In this document: piece by piece, positions 18,219 through 26,177 of the stretch
Numbering within the stretch: position 1 is the first letter of the stretch
Layout: every line of letters starts with the position of its first letter
NCBI RefSeq assembly: GCF_004117875.1
Contig: NZ_RAHW01000002.1
Location: forward strand, 248,001 to 312,000
From: Geomonas oryzae
GTDB lineage: Bacteria; Desulfobacterota; Desulfuromonadia; Geobacterales; Geobacteraceae
Direction: 5' to 3'
DNA: 64,000 nt
Notes under the pieces: generated by a model
The model's input: the letters and a program-made list of their open reading frames with translations, nothing else
What the model was told of the DNA's origin: nothing
The model's database searches: none
Program-made: the position numbers and the translations under genes

Positions 18219-19613
18219 ATGTTCATCCTAAGCGACAGTACTCCGCTTCCCTTCTATAAGCAGCTCTACAACCAGATCAGGGAGAAGATCCTTGCCGGCT
18301 CTCTCGCGCCGGACCAGAAGCTCCCCTCCGTCAGGGATCTGGCCGTGGAGCTCTCCACCAGCCGCAACACGGTGGACGCTGCCTACCTGGAACTCTACTC
18401 GGAAGGCTTCATCTACAGCCGCGAGCGCAGCGGGTATTTCGTATCACCTCTGGAGCGGGGATTCGCCTCAGCGCTCCCCTACCCTTCGCCCCGCCCTACT
18501 CTGTCAGGGGAACCGGATCACCTGCGTTACGACTTTCACCCGGCACGCCTGGCGCCAAAGACCTTCCCGGTCGCGCAGTGGCGCAACTGCTACCTCGAGA
18601 CGCTGCGCGATTGCTCCGATTCTCTCACCACCTACACGGAGCCCCAGGGAGATTGGGCGCTGCGGACAAACCTGCGCGAATACCTGGAGCGGTCACGCGG
18701 CGTGATCTGCGACGAAGCGCAAATCATCATCACCTCGGGGCTGCAGCACGGTCTGGAGCTTTTATGCCGCGTGATGCGGGAACGCCGTCCATCGGTCGCG
18801 CTGGAAGAGCCCGGCTACCACCTGCCGAGGGCGGTGTTCGCCAACAACGGGTACGAACTGCACCAGGTCGCGGCGCACCCCTGCGGCATCGACATCGATC
18901 ATCTCAGATCGACCGGAAGCGGCATCGTCTATGTCACCCCCTCGCACCAGCTGCCCTTGGGGCACGTGATGCCGGTCGCCAATCGGCTCAAGCTGATCGA
19001 ATGGGCTCAGACGGGCGACAACCTCATCCTTGAAGACGACTACGACAGCGAACTGCGCTACCACGGCAAGCCGATCTCCTCATTGCAGGGGCTGCGTCCC
19101 GACGGCAACATCGTCTACCTCGGCACCTTTTCGAAGGTGCTCTCGCCGACCCTGCGCCTAAGCTACATGGTGCTGCCGCGCACCCTGCTTCCCGCCTACC
19201 AGGCAAACTTCGGGAACTACTTCTCCACGGTGCCGCTATTGGAGCAAAGGTGCATGGCGAAATTCATGGAGCAGGGGTACTGGGAGCGCCACGTGCGGCG
19301 CATGAGGACGCTGTACCAGAAAAAGCACGACATGCTCCTTGCCGCTATCGGGCGGGAGTTCGGCGCAGACGGCGTGGTGCTCGGGGCCGACGCCGGTCTG
19401 CACGTGGTACTGCGCCTTGTTTCGGAGAACCCTGGTGAGGCCGAGATCCTGCGCCGGGCCGAGGATAGCGGGATGCGGCTGGTCCCCTTCTCGCAGATGT
19501 GCGCCGGCACCCCACCTGCGGAGACCCATCTGCTGTTGGGATTCGGCGGTCTGCTTCCTGAGCGGATCGATGAAGGCGTCGCACTGCTTCGTTCCCTGTG
19601 TAAGGGAAGATAA
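18219..19613 (+). CDS. MocR/PdxR-type regulator (GntR HTH fused to aminotransferase fold)
   Basis: A 464-residue transcription factor. The N-terminal GntR winged helix (about 1-75) has FYKQLYNQIREKILAGSLAP and LPSVRDLAVELSTSRNTV. The remaining residues form a fold-type I aminotransferase domain, with PLP lysine K306 in LGTFSKVLSPTLRLSY and an Asp in LEDDYDSELRY. MocR proteins use PLP as an effector rather than as a catalyst. AGGGA precedes the ATG. The short divergent gap with the FMN-binding protein gene is the likely operator region. Confidence 0.93.
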   Translation: MFILSDSTPLPFYKQLYNQIREKILAGSLAPDQKLPSVRDLAVELSTSRNTVDAAYLELYSEGFIYSRERSGYFVSPLERGFASALPYPSPRPTLSGEPDHLRYDFHPARLAPKTFPVAQWRNCYLETLRDCSDSLTTYTEPQGDWALRTNLREYLERSRGVICDEAQIIITSGLQHGLELLCRVMRERRPSVALEEPGYHLPRAVFANNGYELHQVAAHPCGIDIDHLRSTGSGIVYVTPSHQLPLGHVMPVANRLKLIEWAQTGDNLILEDDYDSELRYHGKPISSLQGLRPDGNIVYLGTFSKVLSPTLRLSYMVLPRTLLPAYQANFGNYFSTVPLLEQRCMAKFMEQGYWERHVRRMRTLYQKKHDMLLAAIGREFGADGVVLGADAGLHVVLRLVSENPGEAEILRRAEDSGMRLVPFSQMCAGTPPAETHLLLGFGGLLPERIDEGVALLRSLCKGR

Positions 19614-19776
19614 CGAAAACTCCAAAACGGCAACAGGTGCAGTTCCCAACTAAATCATGGGGGCAGAAGATACAGAATAGGCCGTTTCTTTTCCTGCAAC
19701 GCTTGCTGCGTGACGACATCCCCAATGGTAAAATCGTGCAGGTTTCTATCTCTAAGCCAATCAAAGGGGGGCAAGC

Positions 19777-20274
19777 ATGGCTTTACTGAGCAGGACCATC
19801 GCGGGGGCGCTGCTGCTGACGCTAGCCGCATCGACACAAATGGCATGGGCGGCCGCGAAGAGCACGAGTAGTTCAGGTGCAATCGAGCGGGGACGCTATC
19901 TCGTGAGGATCGGGGGCTGCAATGACTGTCATACGAGGGGCTATGCCATGGCTTCCGGCAAGGTTGCCGAAGAGCACTGGCTGACCGGAGACCGGCTCGG
20001 ATGGAGGGGCCCCTGGGGCACCACGTACCCTGCCAACCTCAGAAACTTCATGGCGCAGATGACGGAAAAGCAGTGGCTCACTTTCGCGCGTACCGCCGAG
20101 ACAAAGCCCCCCATGCCCTGGTACGACCTGCGCGCCATGTCCCGGGAGGACCTGAGCGCGATCTACCGCTACGTGAAGGCCTCCGGCCCAAAGGGCGAGG
20201 CGGCCCCGGCATATCTCCCTCCAGAGCAGGAACCCCAAGGCCCCTTCATCCTCTTCCCGCAACCGCCGAAGTGA
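19777..20274 (+). CDS. Periplasmic monoheme cytochrome c
   Basis: A 165-residue exported protein. The signal peptide MALLSRTIAGALLLTLAAST ends near the AWA-AA cleavage site at about residue 26. One heme site, C48-N-D-C51-H52, is followed about 60 residues later by KPPMPWYDLRAMS, with M113 the likely sixth ligand, and by the helix LSAIYRYVKAS typical of class I cytochromes c. GGGGGGC precedes the ATG. No oxidoreductase subunit is adjacent, so its partner is not evident. Confidence 0.9.
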   Translation: MALLSRTIAGALLLTLAASTQMAWAAAKSTSSSGAIERGRYLVRIGGCNDCHTRGYAMASGKVAEEHWLTGDRLGWRGPWGTTYPANLRNFMAQMTEKQWLTFARTAETKPPMPWYDLRAMSREDLSAIYRYVKASGPKGEAAPAYLPPEQEPQGPFILFPQPPK

Positions 20275-20350
20275 TATCAGGTAAGGCAGGAGTTGCCCCC
20301 TGCGGCTCCCGCCACCGTCTCATAAAATCCCTCCTCTGCTTGTATTGTCG

Positions 20351-20394
20351 TTGACTTGGCGCCGATCACCGGTGTATTAGAGTAAAATTCTAAT
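20351..20394 (+). promoter_or_regulatory. Candidate sigma-70 promoter with overlapping inverted repeat, upstream of lemA
   Basis: TTGACT at 20351 and TATTAG at 20375 are separated by 18 bases. The inverted repeat ATTAGA-N7-TCTAAT (20376-20394) overlaps the -10 element and could be an operator or chance in an AT-rich stretch. The LemA ATG lies about 52 bases downstream. Confidence 0.4.
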
Positions 20395-20445
20395 AAGCTC
20401 CCGCTATCCTGACACAGAGACTTTTTGGGGGACGAGGAACAGGCA

Positions 20446-21036
20446 ATGGACATCTCAATCACCGTTTTCTTCGCACTGGCAGCACTGGTCGTACTATTCG
20501 CCATAGGGATCTACAACAATCTGGTCAGGCAGCGCAATCAGTTCAAGAACGCCTTCGCTCAGATAGACGTGCAGCTAAAGCGCCGTTACGATCTGATCCC
20601 GAACCTGGTTGAGACGGCGAAGGCGTACATGAAACACGAGCGGGAAGCGCTGGAGGCGGTGATCGCGGCGCGCAACCAAGCGGCGGCATCGGAACGGCAG
20701 GCCGCGGCCGCCCCCGGCAACGCACAGGCCATGGCTTCCCTTGCCGGCGCCGAGAACGCCCTGAATGGCGCCCTGGGGAGGCTCTTCGCGCTGGCTGAGG
20801 CATACCCTGACCTGAAGGCGAACCAGACCATGATGCAGCTTTCCGAAGAGATAACCTCCACGGAAAACCGCGTCGCATTCGCCCGGCAGGCCTACAACGA
20901 CGCGGTAACCTCCTACAACACCTCGCGAGAGCTTTTCCCCGCCTCAATCATCTCGGGTTCCTTCGGCTTCGCGCCGGCTTTCGTCCTCGAGATCGAGACT
21001 TCGGAGCGCCAGGCCCCGCGGGTCTCCTTCTCGTAG
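20446..21036 (+). CDS. lemA: LemA family membrane protein
   Basis: A 196-residue protein with one N-terminal membrane segment (about 5-24, ITVFFALAALVVLFAIG) and a long helical cytoplasmic domain. The family signature NNLVRQRNQFKNAFAQIDVQLKRR is cut here for length but continues into YDLIPNLVETAKAYMKHE. LemA proteins often travel with membrane M48 peptidases, and the next gene, 12 bases downstream, is one. ATG 20446 is chosen over a start at 20425, because GAGGAACAGG precedes it. Confidence 0.93.
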   Translation: MDISITVFFALAALVVLFAIGIYNNLVRQRNQFKNAFAQIDVQLKRRYDLIPNLVETAKAYMKHEREALEAVIAARNQAAASERQAAAAPGNAQAMASLAGAENALNGALGRLFALAEAYPDLKANQTMMQLSEEITSTENRVAFARQAYNDAVTSYNTSRELFPASIISGSFGFAPAFVLEIETSERQAPRVSFS

Positions 21037-21048
21037 GAGCCTTGCATT

Positions 21049-22992
21049 ATGAAGGATTTCTTCGCACGGCAGGAGGACGCCAGGCGTCAGACGGGACGGC
21101 TGCTTTTCCTATTCGTTCTGGCGGTGACGGCCGTCGTCTCCGCCGTCTACCTGCTGGCGGCCTTTCTGTACTTCTTCGTCGCTCTGAAGAACGGTACGAA
21201 CATCAGCCTCTGGCAGCCTTCACTCTTCCTGTGGACCACCTTGGCCACACTCGCCGTCGTCATGGGAACCTCTATCTGGAGGATCATGCAGCTTCGTGAG
21301 GGGGGTGCTTCGCTAGCGGTGACGCTTGGAGGAAGCCTGGTCCCCCCGCATACCAACGATCCCAAAGAGCGACTCTTGCGCAACGTCATGGAGGAGATGG
21401 CAATCGCCTCAGGTGTACCGGTTCCCGAACTCTACCTACTGGAAAAGGAACGCGGCATCAACGCCTTTGCCGCCGGGATCGGGCCTCGTGACGCGGTCAT
21501 CTGCGTGACGCGTGGCGCCGCCGAACTGCTGAGCCGTGATGAGCTGCAGGGGGTCATGGCGCATGAATTCAGCCATATCCTGAACGGCGACGTCCTGCTC
21601 AACATCCGGCTCCTCGGTTGGTTGGGAGGGATCCAGGCGGTAGCCCAGACGGGCAAAGTCATGGTGAACGGGGTGCGGCACGCGCGCGGGCGCGGGGCGG
21701 GAGCGGCTCTCTGCATCGGAGGCGCCCTCTACGTGATCGGATACATCGGTCACTTCTTCGCACAACTGATCAAAAGCGCCGTCTCCGTGCAACGCGAGTA
21801 CCTGGCCGACGCGTCGGCGGTCCAGTTCACCAGAAATCCCGAGGGGCTGGCGGGGGCGCTGAGGAAAATCGGAGGGCTAGGTGCAGGATCGCGGCTGAAC
21901 CACCCCCGCGCCATCGAGATGAGCCACATGTTCTTCGGCGACGCGCTGGAAGAGAGTTGGCTCCCGGCACTGGCGACGCACCCGCCGCTCAAGGAGCGGA
22001 TCCGACGCCTGGAGCCACGCTTCAGCGGCATTTTCCCGAAGGTCGCGCCGCTTCCGATCCCCGAAACCGAAAAGATGCCCCAGGCAGTTGCGAGGCCCAA
22101 GACGTCGGCGGCGGCAGCTCAGCCTCTCCTTTCCGGTGCAGCGATCGCTGCGCTTCTCGAAACGGTCGGTGATCCGATGCAGCAACACCTCGACATGGCG
22201 CGCAGGCTGCTGGGCACGTTGACGCCGCCGCTACGCGACGCGACACGCACCCCGCTTGGCGCCGCGGCCCTCAGCTACGGTCTGCTGCTCGACGCCGATC
22301 AAGCGATCAGGAAGCGGCAGGTCGAGTTGGTGACCAACTTGGACGGGCACGAAACCGCAGCCTGCCTGGAACGGATCGCCCCTGAGCTCGACCTGATGCC
22401 GCTACAGGTACGCCTGCCGCTTCTCGACCTGGCGATCCCTGCCCTGCGGCGGCTTACTCCCGCGGAGTACCAGCGTTTCAGGAAGACCACGGACGCGCTT
22501 TCGACTGCGGACCGGCGCTTGAGCGTCTTCGAACTCACCCTGCGCCACCTGCTGCAACGCCACCTCGATCAGCACTTCTCCCCAGCGCCCTTCAGGGCCG
22601 CCCAGATTTACGCGTTGCGGGGCGTCGAAAAGGAATGCTCCTGCGTCCTCACCACCTTGGCCCGGGTCGGCAACCGGGACGAGGTTGCAGCGGCAGCTGC
22701 GTTCGCCTCGGGAGCGACGCTGCTGAACGAAAAAAAGACCGAACTCGTCTTCCTGCCGGCTGAGGAGTGCACCGGAGCATCCCTGCAGCATGCCTTCGGC
22801 GCCCTGGAGCGGACCAGTCCTCTCATAAAGAAGAAACTCCTTGCGGCCTGCCTCGCGGTCCTCGAGCACGACCAAGTGGTCAAGGTGGACGAGGTGGAAC
22901 TCTTCAGGGGGGTAGCCGACGCGATAGGTTGCCCGGTGCCGCCTTGGCTCGCCCCGCTGCCGGACTGGACCGAACGCCATTGCGACAACTAG
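21049..22992 (+). CDS. M48-family membrane metallopeptidase with long C-terminal extension
   Basis: Zinc peptidase related to HtpX, probably acting on misfolded membrane or envelope proteins together with LemA. Two N-terminal membrane helices (about 18-45 and 62-82) precede the catalytic site H172-E-F-S-H176 in MAHEFSHILNGD. The third ligand is probably the Glu of QREYLADASAVQFTR. HtpX is about 290 residues; this protein has 647. Its last 300 residues are helical and not recognised. AGGAG lies before the ATG. It forms an operon with lemA. Confidence 0.9.
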   Translation: MKDFFARQEDARRQTGRLLFLFVLAVTAVVSAVYLLAAFLYFFVALKNGTNISLWQPSLFLWTTLATLAVVMGTSIWRIMQLREGGASLAVTLGGSLVPPHTNDPKERLLRNVMEEMAIASGVPVPELYLLEKERGINAFAAGIGPRDAVICVTRGAAELLSRDELQGVMAHEFSHILNGDVLLNIRLLGWLGGIQAVAQTGKVMVNGVRHARGRGAGAALCIGGALYVIGYIGHFFAQLIKSAVSVQREYLADASAVQFTRNPEGLAGALRKIGGLGAGSRLNHPRAIEMSHMFFGDALEESWLPALATHPPLKERIRRLEPRFSGIFPKVAPLPIPETEKMPQAVARPKTSAAAAQPLLSGAAIAALLETVGDPMQQHLDMARRLLGTLTPPLRDATRTPLGAAALSYGLLLDADQAIRKRQVELVTNLDGHETAACLERIAPELDLMPLQVRLPLLDLAIPALRRLTPAEYQRFRKTTDALSTADRRLSVFELTLRHLLQRHLDQHFSPAPFRAAQIYALRGVEKECSCVLTTLARVGNRDEVAAAAAFASGATLLNEKKTELVFLPAEECTGASLQHAFGALERTSPLIKKKLLAACLAVLEHDQVVKVDEVELFRGVADAIGCPVPPWLAPLPDWTERHCDN

Positions 22993-23017
22993 CCTCAATC
23001 CACCATCGGAGTCATCA

Positions 23018-24265
23018 ATGTCATCAGTGAAACAGAGCGACCCCGGCGTGCTGCGCCAGGTGTTGGGTCTCCCCGTCATCGTCGCCGCCCTCGGCTACTT
23101 CGTCGATATCTACGATCTCGTGCTCTTCAGCATCGTGAGGGTGCCGAGCCTGAAGGGAATCGGGCTCGCCGGACAGGAACTGATCGACAAAGGGGTCTTT
23201 CTGCTGAACATGCAGATGGCGGGGATGCTGCTGGGGGGAATTCTCTGGGGGATCCTCGGCGACCGCAAAGGGCGCCTCAAGATCATGTTCGGCTCGATCT
23301 TCATTTACTCGCTCGCCAATTTGGCCAACGGCATGGTCGGCTCCATCGAGGCCTACGCCGCGTTGCGCTTTCTGGCAGGTGTGGGGCTGGCGGGCGAACT
23401 GGGAGCCGGCATCACCCTGGTTTCCGAGGTGCTGCACCGCTCCATCCGCGGCTACGGCACCATGATAGTCGCCACGGTAGGAGTCTCCGGGGCCATCCTC
23501 GCCAACTTCGTCGCGAAGCAGTTCGACTGGCGTACCGCCTTCGTCATCGGCGGAATACTGGGGCTCATGCTGCTCGTACTGCGCCTTTCCGTCGCCGAGT
23601 CCGGCATGTTCAAGGGGATGGAGGGGGCTCAGGTTTCCAAGGGGAACTTCCTCGCCCTCTTCACCTCCCGCGACCGCTTCGGGCGCTTCCTGCACTCCAT
23701 CCTGATCGGGCTCCCCTCCTGGTTCGTGGTCGGCGTGCTCATCACCTTCTCGCCCGAATTTGCCAAGGCGCTCGCCGTACAGGGTACCGTGAACGCGGGG
23801 AACGCGGTGATGTACTGCTACCTCGGCCTGGTAGGAGGAGACTTGGTGAGCGGCGTACTGAGCCAGTTGATGCAAAGCCGCAAGAAGGTGGTGCTCCTCT
23901 TTCTGCTCCTCACCGTCTTAGGAGTCGCGGTCTATTTCAACGCCTTAGGCGTTAGCGCCGGCGCCTTCTACGGGATCTGCTGCCTGCTCGGCTTCGGCAT
24001 CGGTTACTGGGCCATCTTCGTAACCGTGGCCGCGGAGCAGTTCGGCACCAACCTGCGTGCGACCGTTGCCACCACCGTTCCCAACTTCGTGCGCGGCATG
24101 ACCATCCCGATCACCATGCTCTTCCAGGTGGCGAGAAAGAGCATGGGGCTGGAGGCAGGCGCCATCGCCGTCGGGGTGGTAACCCTCGCCATCGCGCTCT
24201 TCTCCCTGTCACGGCTGCAGGAAACCTTCCACAAGGATCTTGACTATTTCGAGGAGTTCCTCTGA
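23018..24265 (+). CDS. MFS transporter
   Basis: A 415-residue integral membrane protein with about 12 predicted helices. The loop between helices 2 and 3 has the MFS signature GILGDRKGRLKIMFG, and helix 4 has RFLAGVGLAGELGAGITLV, as in metabolite-proton symporters of the sugar or organic acid type. The central loop is short. The substrate cannot be told. It ends 4 bases from the convergent cupin gene; the upstream gap to the M48 gene is 25 bases, so it may be part of that operon or read through from it. Confidence 0.88.
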   Translation: MSSVKQSDPGVLRQVLGLPVIVAALGYFVDIYDLVLFSIVRVPSLKGIGLAGQELIDKGVFLLNMQMAGMLLGGILWGILGDRKGRLKIMFGSIFIYSLANLANGMVGSIEAYAALRFLAGVGLAGELGAGITLVSEVLHRSIRGYGTMIVATVGVSGAILANFVAKQFDWRTAFVIGGILGLMLLVLRLSVAESGMFKGMEGAQVSKGNFLALFTSRDRFGRFLHSILIGLPSWFVVGVLITFSPEFAKALAVQGTVNAGNAVMYCYLGLVGGDLVSGVLSQLMQSRKKVVLLFLLLTVLGVAVYFNALGVSAGAFYGICCLLGFGIGYWAIFVTVAAEQFGTNLRATVATTVPNFVRGMTIPITMLFQVARKSMGLEAGAIAVGVVTLAIALFSLSRLQETFHKDLDYFEEFL

Positions 24266-24269
24266 GCCG

Positions 24270-24689
24270 TCACATCCAGGAAGCCTTCCCCTCGAGCCGG
24301 AATCCGTCCTCAAGAGTGGCGCCGCTCAGGGTGCCGACCTCGGCCTGGATGCAGATGAAGTAGAGATCTTCGGTGCCTGCGGTCCAGGAACGCGCCCCCT
24401 CCGGCGCCACACGCACGACACTCCCTTCACGGACCGGGAATTCTTCGCCGTCGACGCAGAAGGTGCCGTTGCCCGACAGGAAGATGTAGAGCTCCTCGTT
24501 TTTTCTGTGGGCGTGCAGAAAGGGCATCCCCTTCCCCGCCTGCAGGCGGTTCAGCGAAACCTCGCACCCGGTGAGCCCCAGGTTCTTGCCTAGGAAGTAT
24601 TTACCCTTGACGCCCCGGAACTCGTGTTCCATAAGCGACGCGAACGGCCCGACCTCTTCGACTGCGTAATGCTTCGACTGCTCCGTCAT
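24270..24689 (-). CDS. Small cupin-domain protein
   Basis: A 139-residue single-domain cupin. The motif 1 equivalent is PFLHAHRKNEELYIFLSGNG, with two His and one Glu as metal ligands, and motif 2 is REGSVVRVAPEGARSW, where the usual His is not obvious. Family members are sugar isomerases, dioxygenases or simple sensors; I cannot choose. ATG 24689 has AAAGGAG before it. It lies 23 bases downstream of the TetR regulator, so the two form an operon and probably answer to the same effector. Confidence 0.85.
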   Translation of the reverse strand: MTEQSKHYAVEEVGPFASLMEHEFRGVKGKYFLGKNLGLTGCEVSLNRLQAGKGMPFLHAHRKNEELYIFLSGNGTFCVDGEEFPVREGSVVRVAPEGARSWTAGTEDLYFICIQAEVGTLSGATLEDGFRLEGKASWM

Positions 24690-24712
24690 GATCTTCTCCT
24701 TTGAGCGCGCCC

Positions 24713-25300
24713 TCACCGCAGCGCCGCCATCATCACCCGCACCACTTCCCTCGTTTCCGCCGCGCCCATCCCCCCCTTGACCACGGTCTTGATGCCTCCC
24801 AGGCAGGTGAGCAGGTAGGCCGCCAGCACGTCCGGGTCCTTCTCCGCCGGGATGTCGCCGTCCTCTTGCGCCGCGACCACGGCGCCGCGCAGCAAGGAGC
24901 GCAGCCCGTCGAAAGCGCGCCCCACCCGTGCGCCTATTTCAGGATCCTTGTGCGCCAGTTCCGTCGCGGTGTTCATGAGCAGACAGCCGCGGCGCACCTC
25001 GTTCGTTTCCGCCTCTGACCCTGCGGTGACAAGCAGGGTCTCGATGAACGTGTACCCGGAACCCGCGCTCCGCAGCAGAGCGCGCCACCGGTCCCCCCTC
25101 TGCTCGCAGTAGAGCCGGATGCACTGCAAAAAGAGATCCTTCTTGCCGCCGAAGCCTTGGTACAGGCTGCTCTTCGAAAGCCCCATCGCCTTCAGCAGCT
25201 CCTGCAGCGATGTCGCCTCGTAGCCGTGCAGCCAGAAGACGTGCATCGCCGCCTCAAGCGCTTCCTCGGGGAGGTATTTCAAGGGCCGTCCGGTCGCCAT
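24713..25300 (-). CDS. TetR family transcriptional regulator
   Basis: A 195-residue repressor. The N-terminal HTH has ALEAAMHVFWLHGYEATSLQ, ELLKAMGLSKSSLYQGF and GGKKDLF, the standard TetR pattern. The C-terminal ligand domain includes RRGCLLMNTATELAHKDPEI, typical of the NemR/AcuR-like group. ATG 25300 is chosen; the upstream extension runs through the palindromic operator. The perfect inverted repeat at 25314-25327 begins 13 bases before the start, which predicts autorepression of the TetR-cupin operon. Confidence 0.93.
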   Translation of the reverse strand: MATGRPLKYLPEEALEAAMHVFWLHGYEATSLQELLKAMGLSKSSLYQGFGGKKDLFLQCIRLYCEQRGDRWRALLRSAGSGYTFIETLLVTAGSEAETNEVRRGCLLMNTATELAHKDPEIGARVGRAFDGLRSLLRGAVVAAQEDGDIPAEKDPDVLAAYLLTCLGGIKTVVKGGMGAAETREVVRVMMAALR

Positions 25301-25313
25301 GGCGCGCACTTTA

Positions 25314-25327
25314 GGACCGGTCGGTCC
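25314..25327. promoter_or_regulatory. Palindromic TetR operator
   Basis: GGACCG-GT-CGGTCC is a perfect 6-2-6 inverted repeat immediately upstream of the TetR gene. It resembles the GACCGxxCGGTC operators of NemR/AcuR-like regulators. Confidence 0.7.
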
Positions 25328-25368
25328 AAAAGTCAAGAAGAGAATCGGGCTCCTCCCCGGAAAGGCGC

Positions 25369-25391
25369 AAAAAAGACGGCCCATCGGGCCG
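25369..25391 (-). terminator. Rho-independent terminator after the FRPPPEP protein gene
   Basis: On the minus strand CGGCCC, a three-base loop and GGGCCG are followed by TCTTTTTT. It sits about 40 bases past the stop codon at 25429 and would end the radical SAM-FRPPPEP transcript before the TetR promoter. Confidence 0.75.
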
Positions 25392-25428
25392 CCTTTCCTG
25401 TTTCCAGCGTTTGGTATGGCGCCGTCTG

Positions 25429-26106
25429 TCAGCCGGACACTTGGCGCGCCGAGTTGATGCGGTCGAGCAGCTTCAACTCCGGATAGACCTCGTCGAGGGC
25501 GACTATGAGCACCTGATCGAGTTCGGAGATGAGCGAGGCACGGTCAAACCAGTGCGCAGGCTCCGGCGGCGGACGGAAGATGGTGCCGCCCAAGCCGGCG
25601 AGCCTGCCGGCGAGGCTCCCCGAAAGGGCGCCGGCGAGGTCGCCGCCGAAGGAAGGATGGGCCGGTTCCGGCGGCGGACGGAAGTGAACCGGTTCGGGAG
25701 GCGGACGGAAAGTGATGCTGCCGAGCTTCAGCCGGAGCGCCTCGTGCCAGATGACGTAGAACTGATAGGTCCCGCTGCGCAACTGGTTCTCGCGTCCGGC
25801 GGGGAATTCCAGGAGTTTCGGCTCCAGCACCTCTTTCAGGAGCCTGTCGTGGAATAACGTCCCCGACAGGTGCTCGCCCAAAAGCGCCACCTCAACCTTC
25901 TTACCTTCATCCTCCACCTTGAGCGTCACCGGAAGAGTGGTCGTGAACACGAAGCCGACCTGGCTCGCCACAGCGTCGAAGGCGTGGTCGATCTCCACCT
26001 GGAACTTGCGCAGGTACTTGAGGATCGCCACCAGGTCCTCGAAATGTCTCACGACCGAGGTGTGCGCCGGCTCCGGAGGAGGGCGAAAACCGGACAGATC
26101 TGCCAT
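25429..26106 (-). CDS. Multi-motif FRPPPEP(A/V)H protein, candidate radical SAM substrate
   Basis: I know of no named family. The 225-residue protein carries the nonapeptide FRPPPEP(A/V)H at residues 7-15, 133-141, 142-150 and 177-185; the middle two abut. Codons for the four copies differ at many synonymous positions, so the peptide, not the DNA, is conserved. Between copies 1 and 2 lies an ordinary folded segment of about 115 residues (FEDLVAILKYLRKFQVEID, then mostly beta). A Gly/Ala/Leu-rich linker (154-175) precedes copy 4. ATG 26106 has GGGGG upstream; ATG 26148 is an alternative. It is 71 bases downstream of a B12-binding radical SAM gene, hence the inference that the motifs are modified. 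Confidence 0.75.
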   Translation of the reverse strand: MADLSGFRPPPEPAHTSVVRHFEDLVAILKYLRKFQVEIDHAFDAVASQVGFVFTTTLPVTLKVEDEGKKVEVALLGEHLSGTLFHDRLLKEVLEPKLLEFPAGRENQLRSGTYQFYVIWHEALRLKLGSITFRPPPEPVHFRPPPEPAHPSFGGDLAGALSGSLAGRLAGLGGTIFRPPPEPAHWFDRASLISELDQVLIVALDEVYPELKLLDRINSARQVSG

Positions 26107-26177
26107 AAATACCCCCTTGTCTTTTAGATTGACTGCCTCGCTGCCCATCTGTAGGGTCGATCACTCGGGACGGCAGC

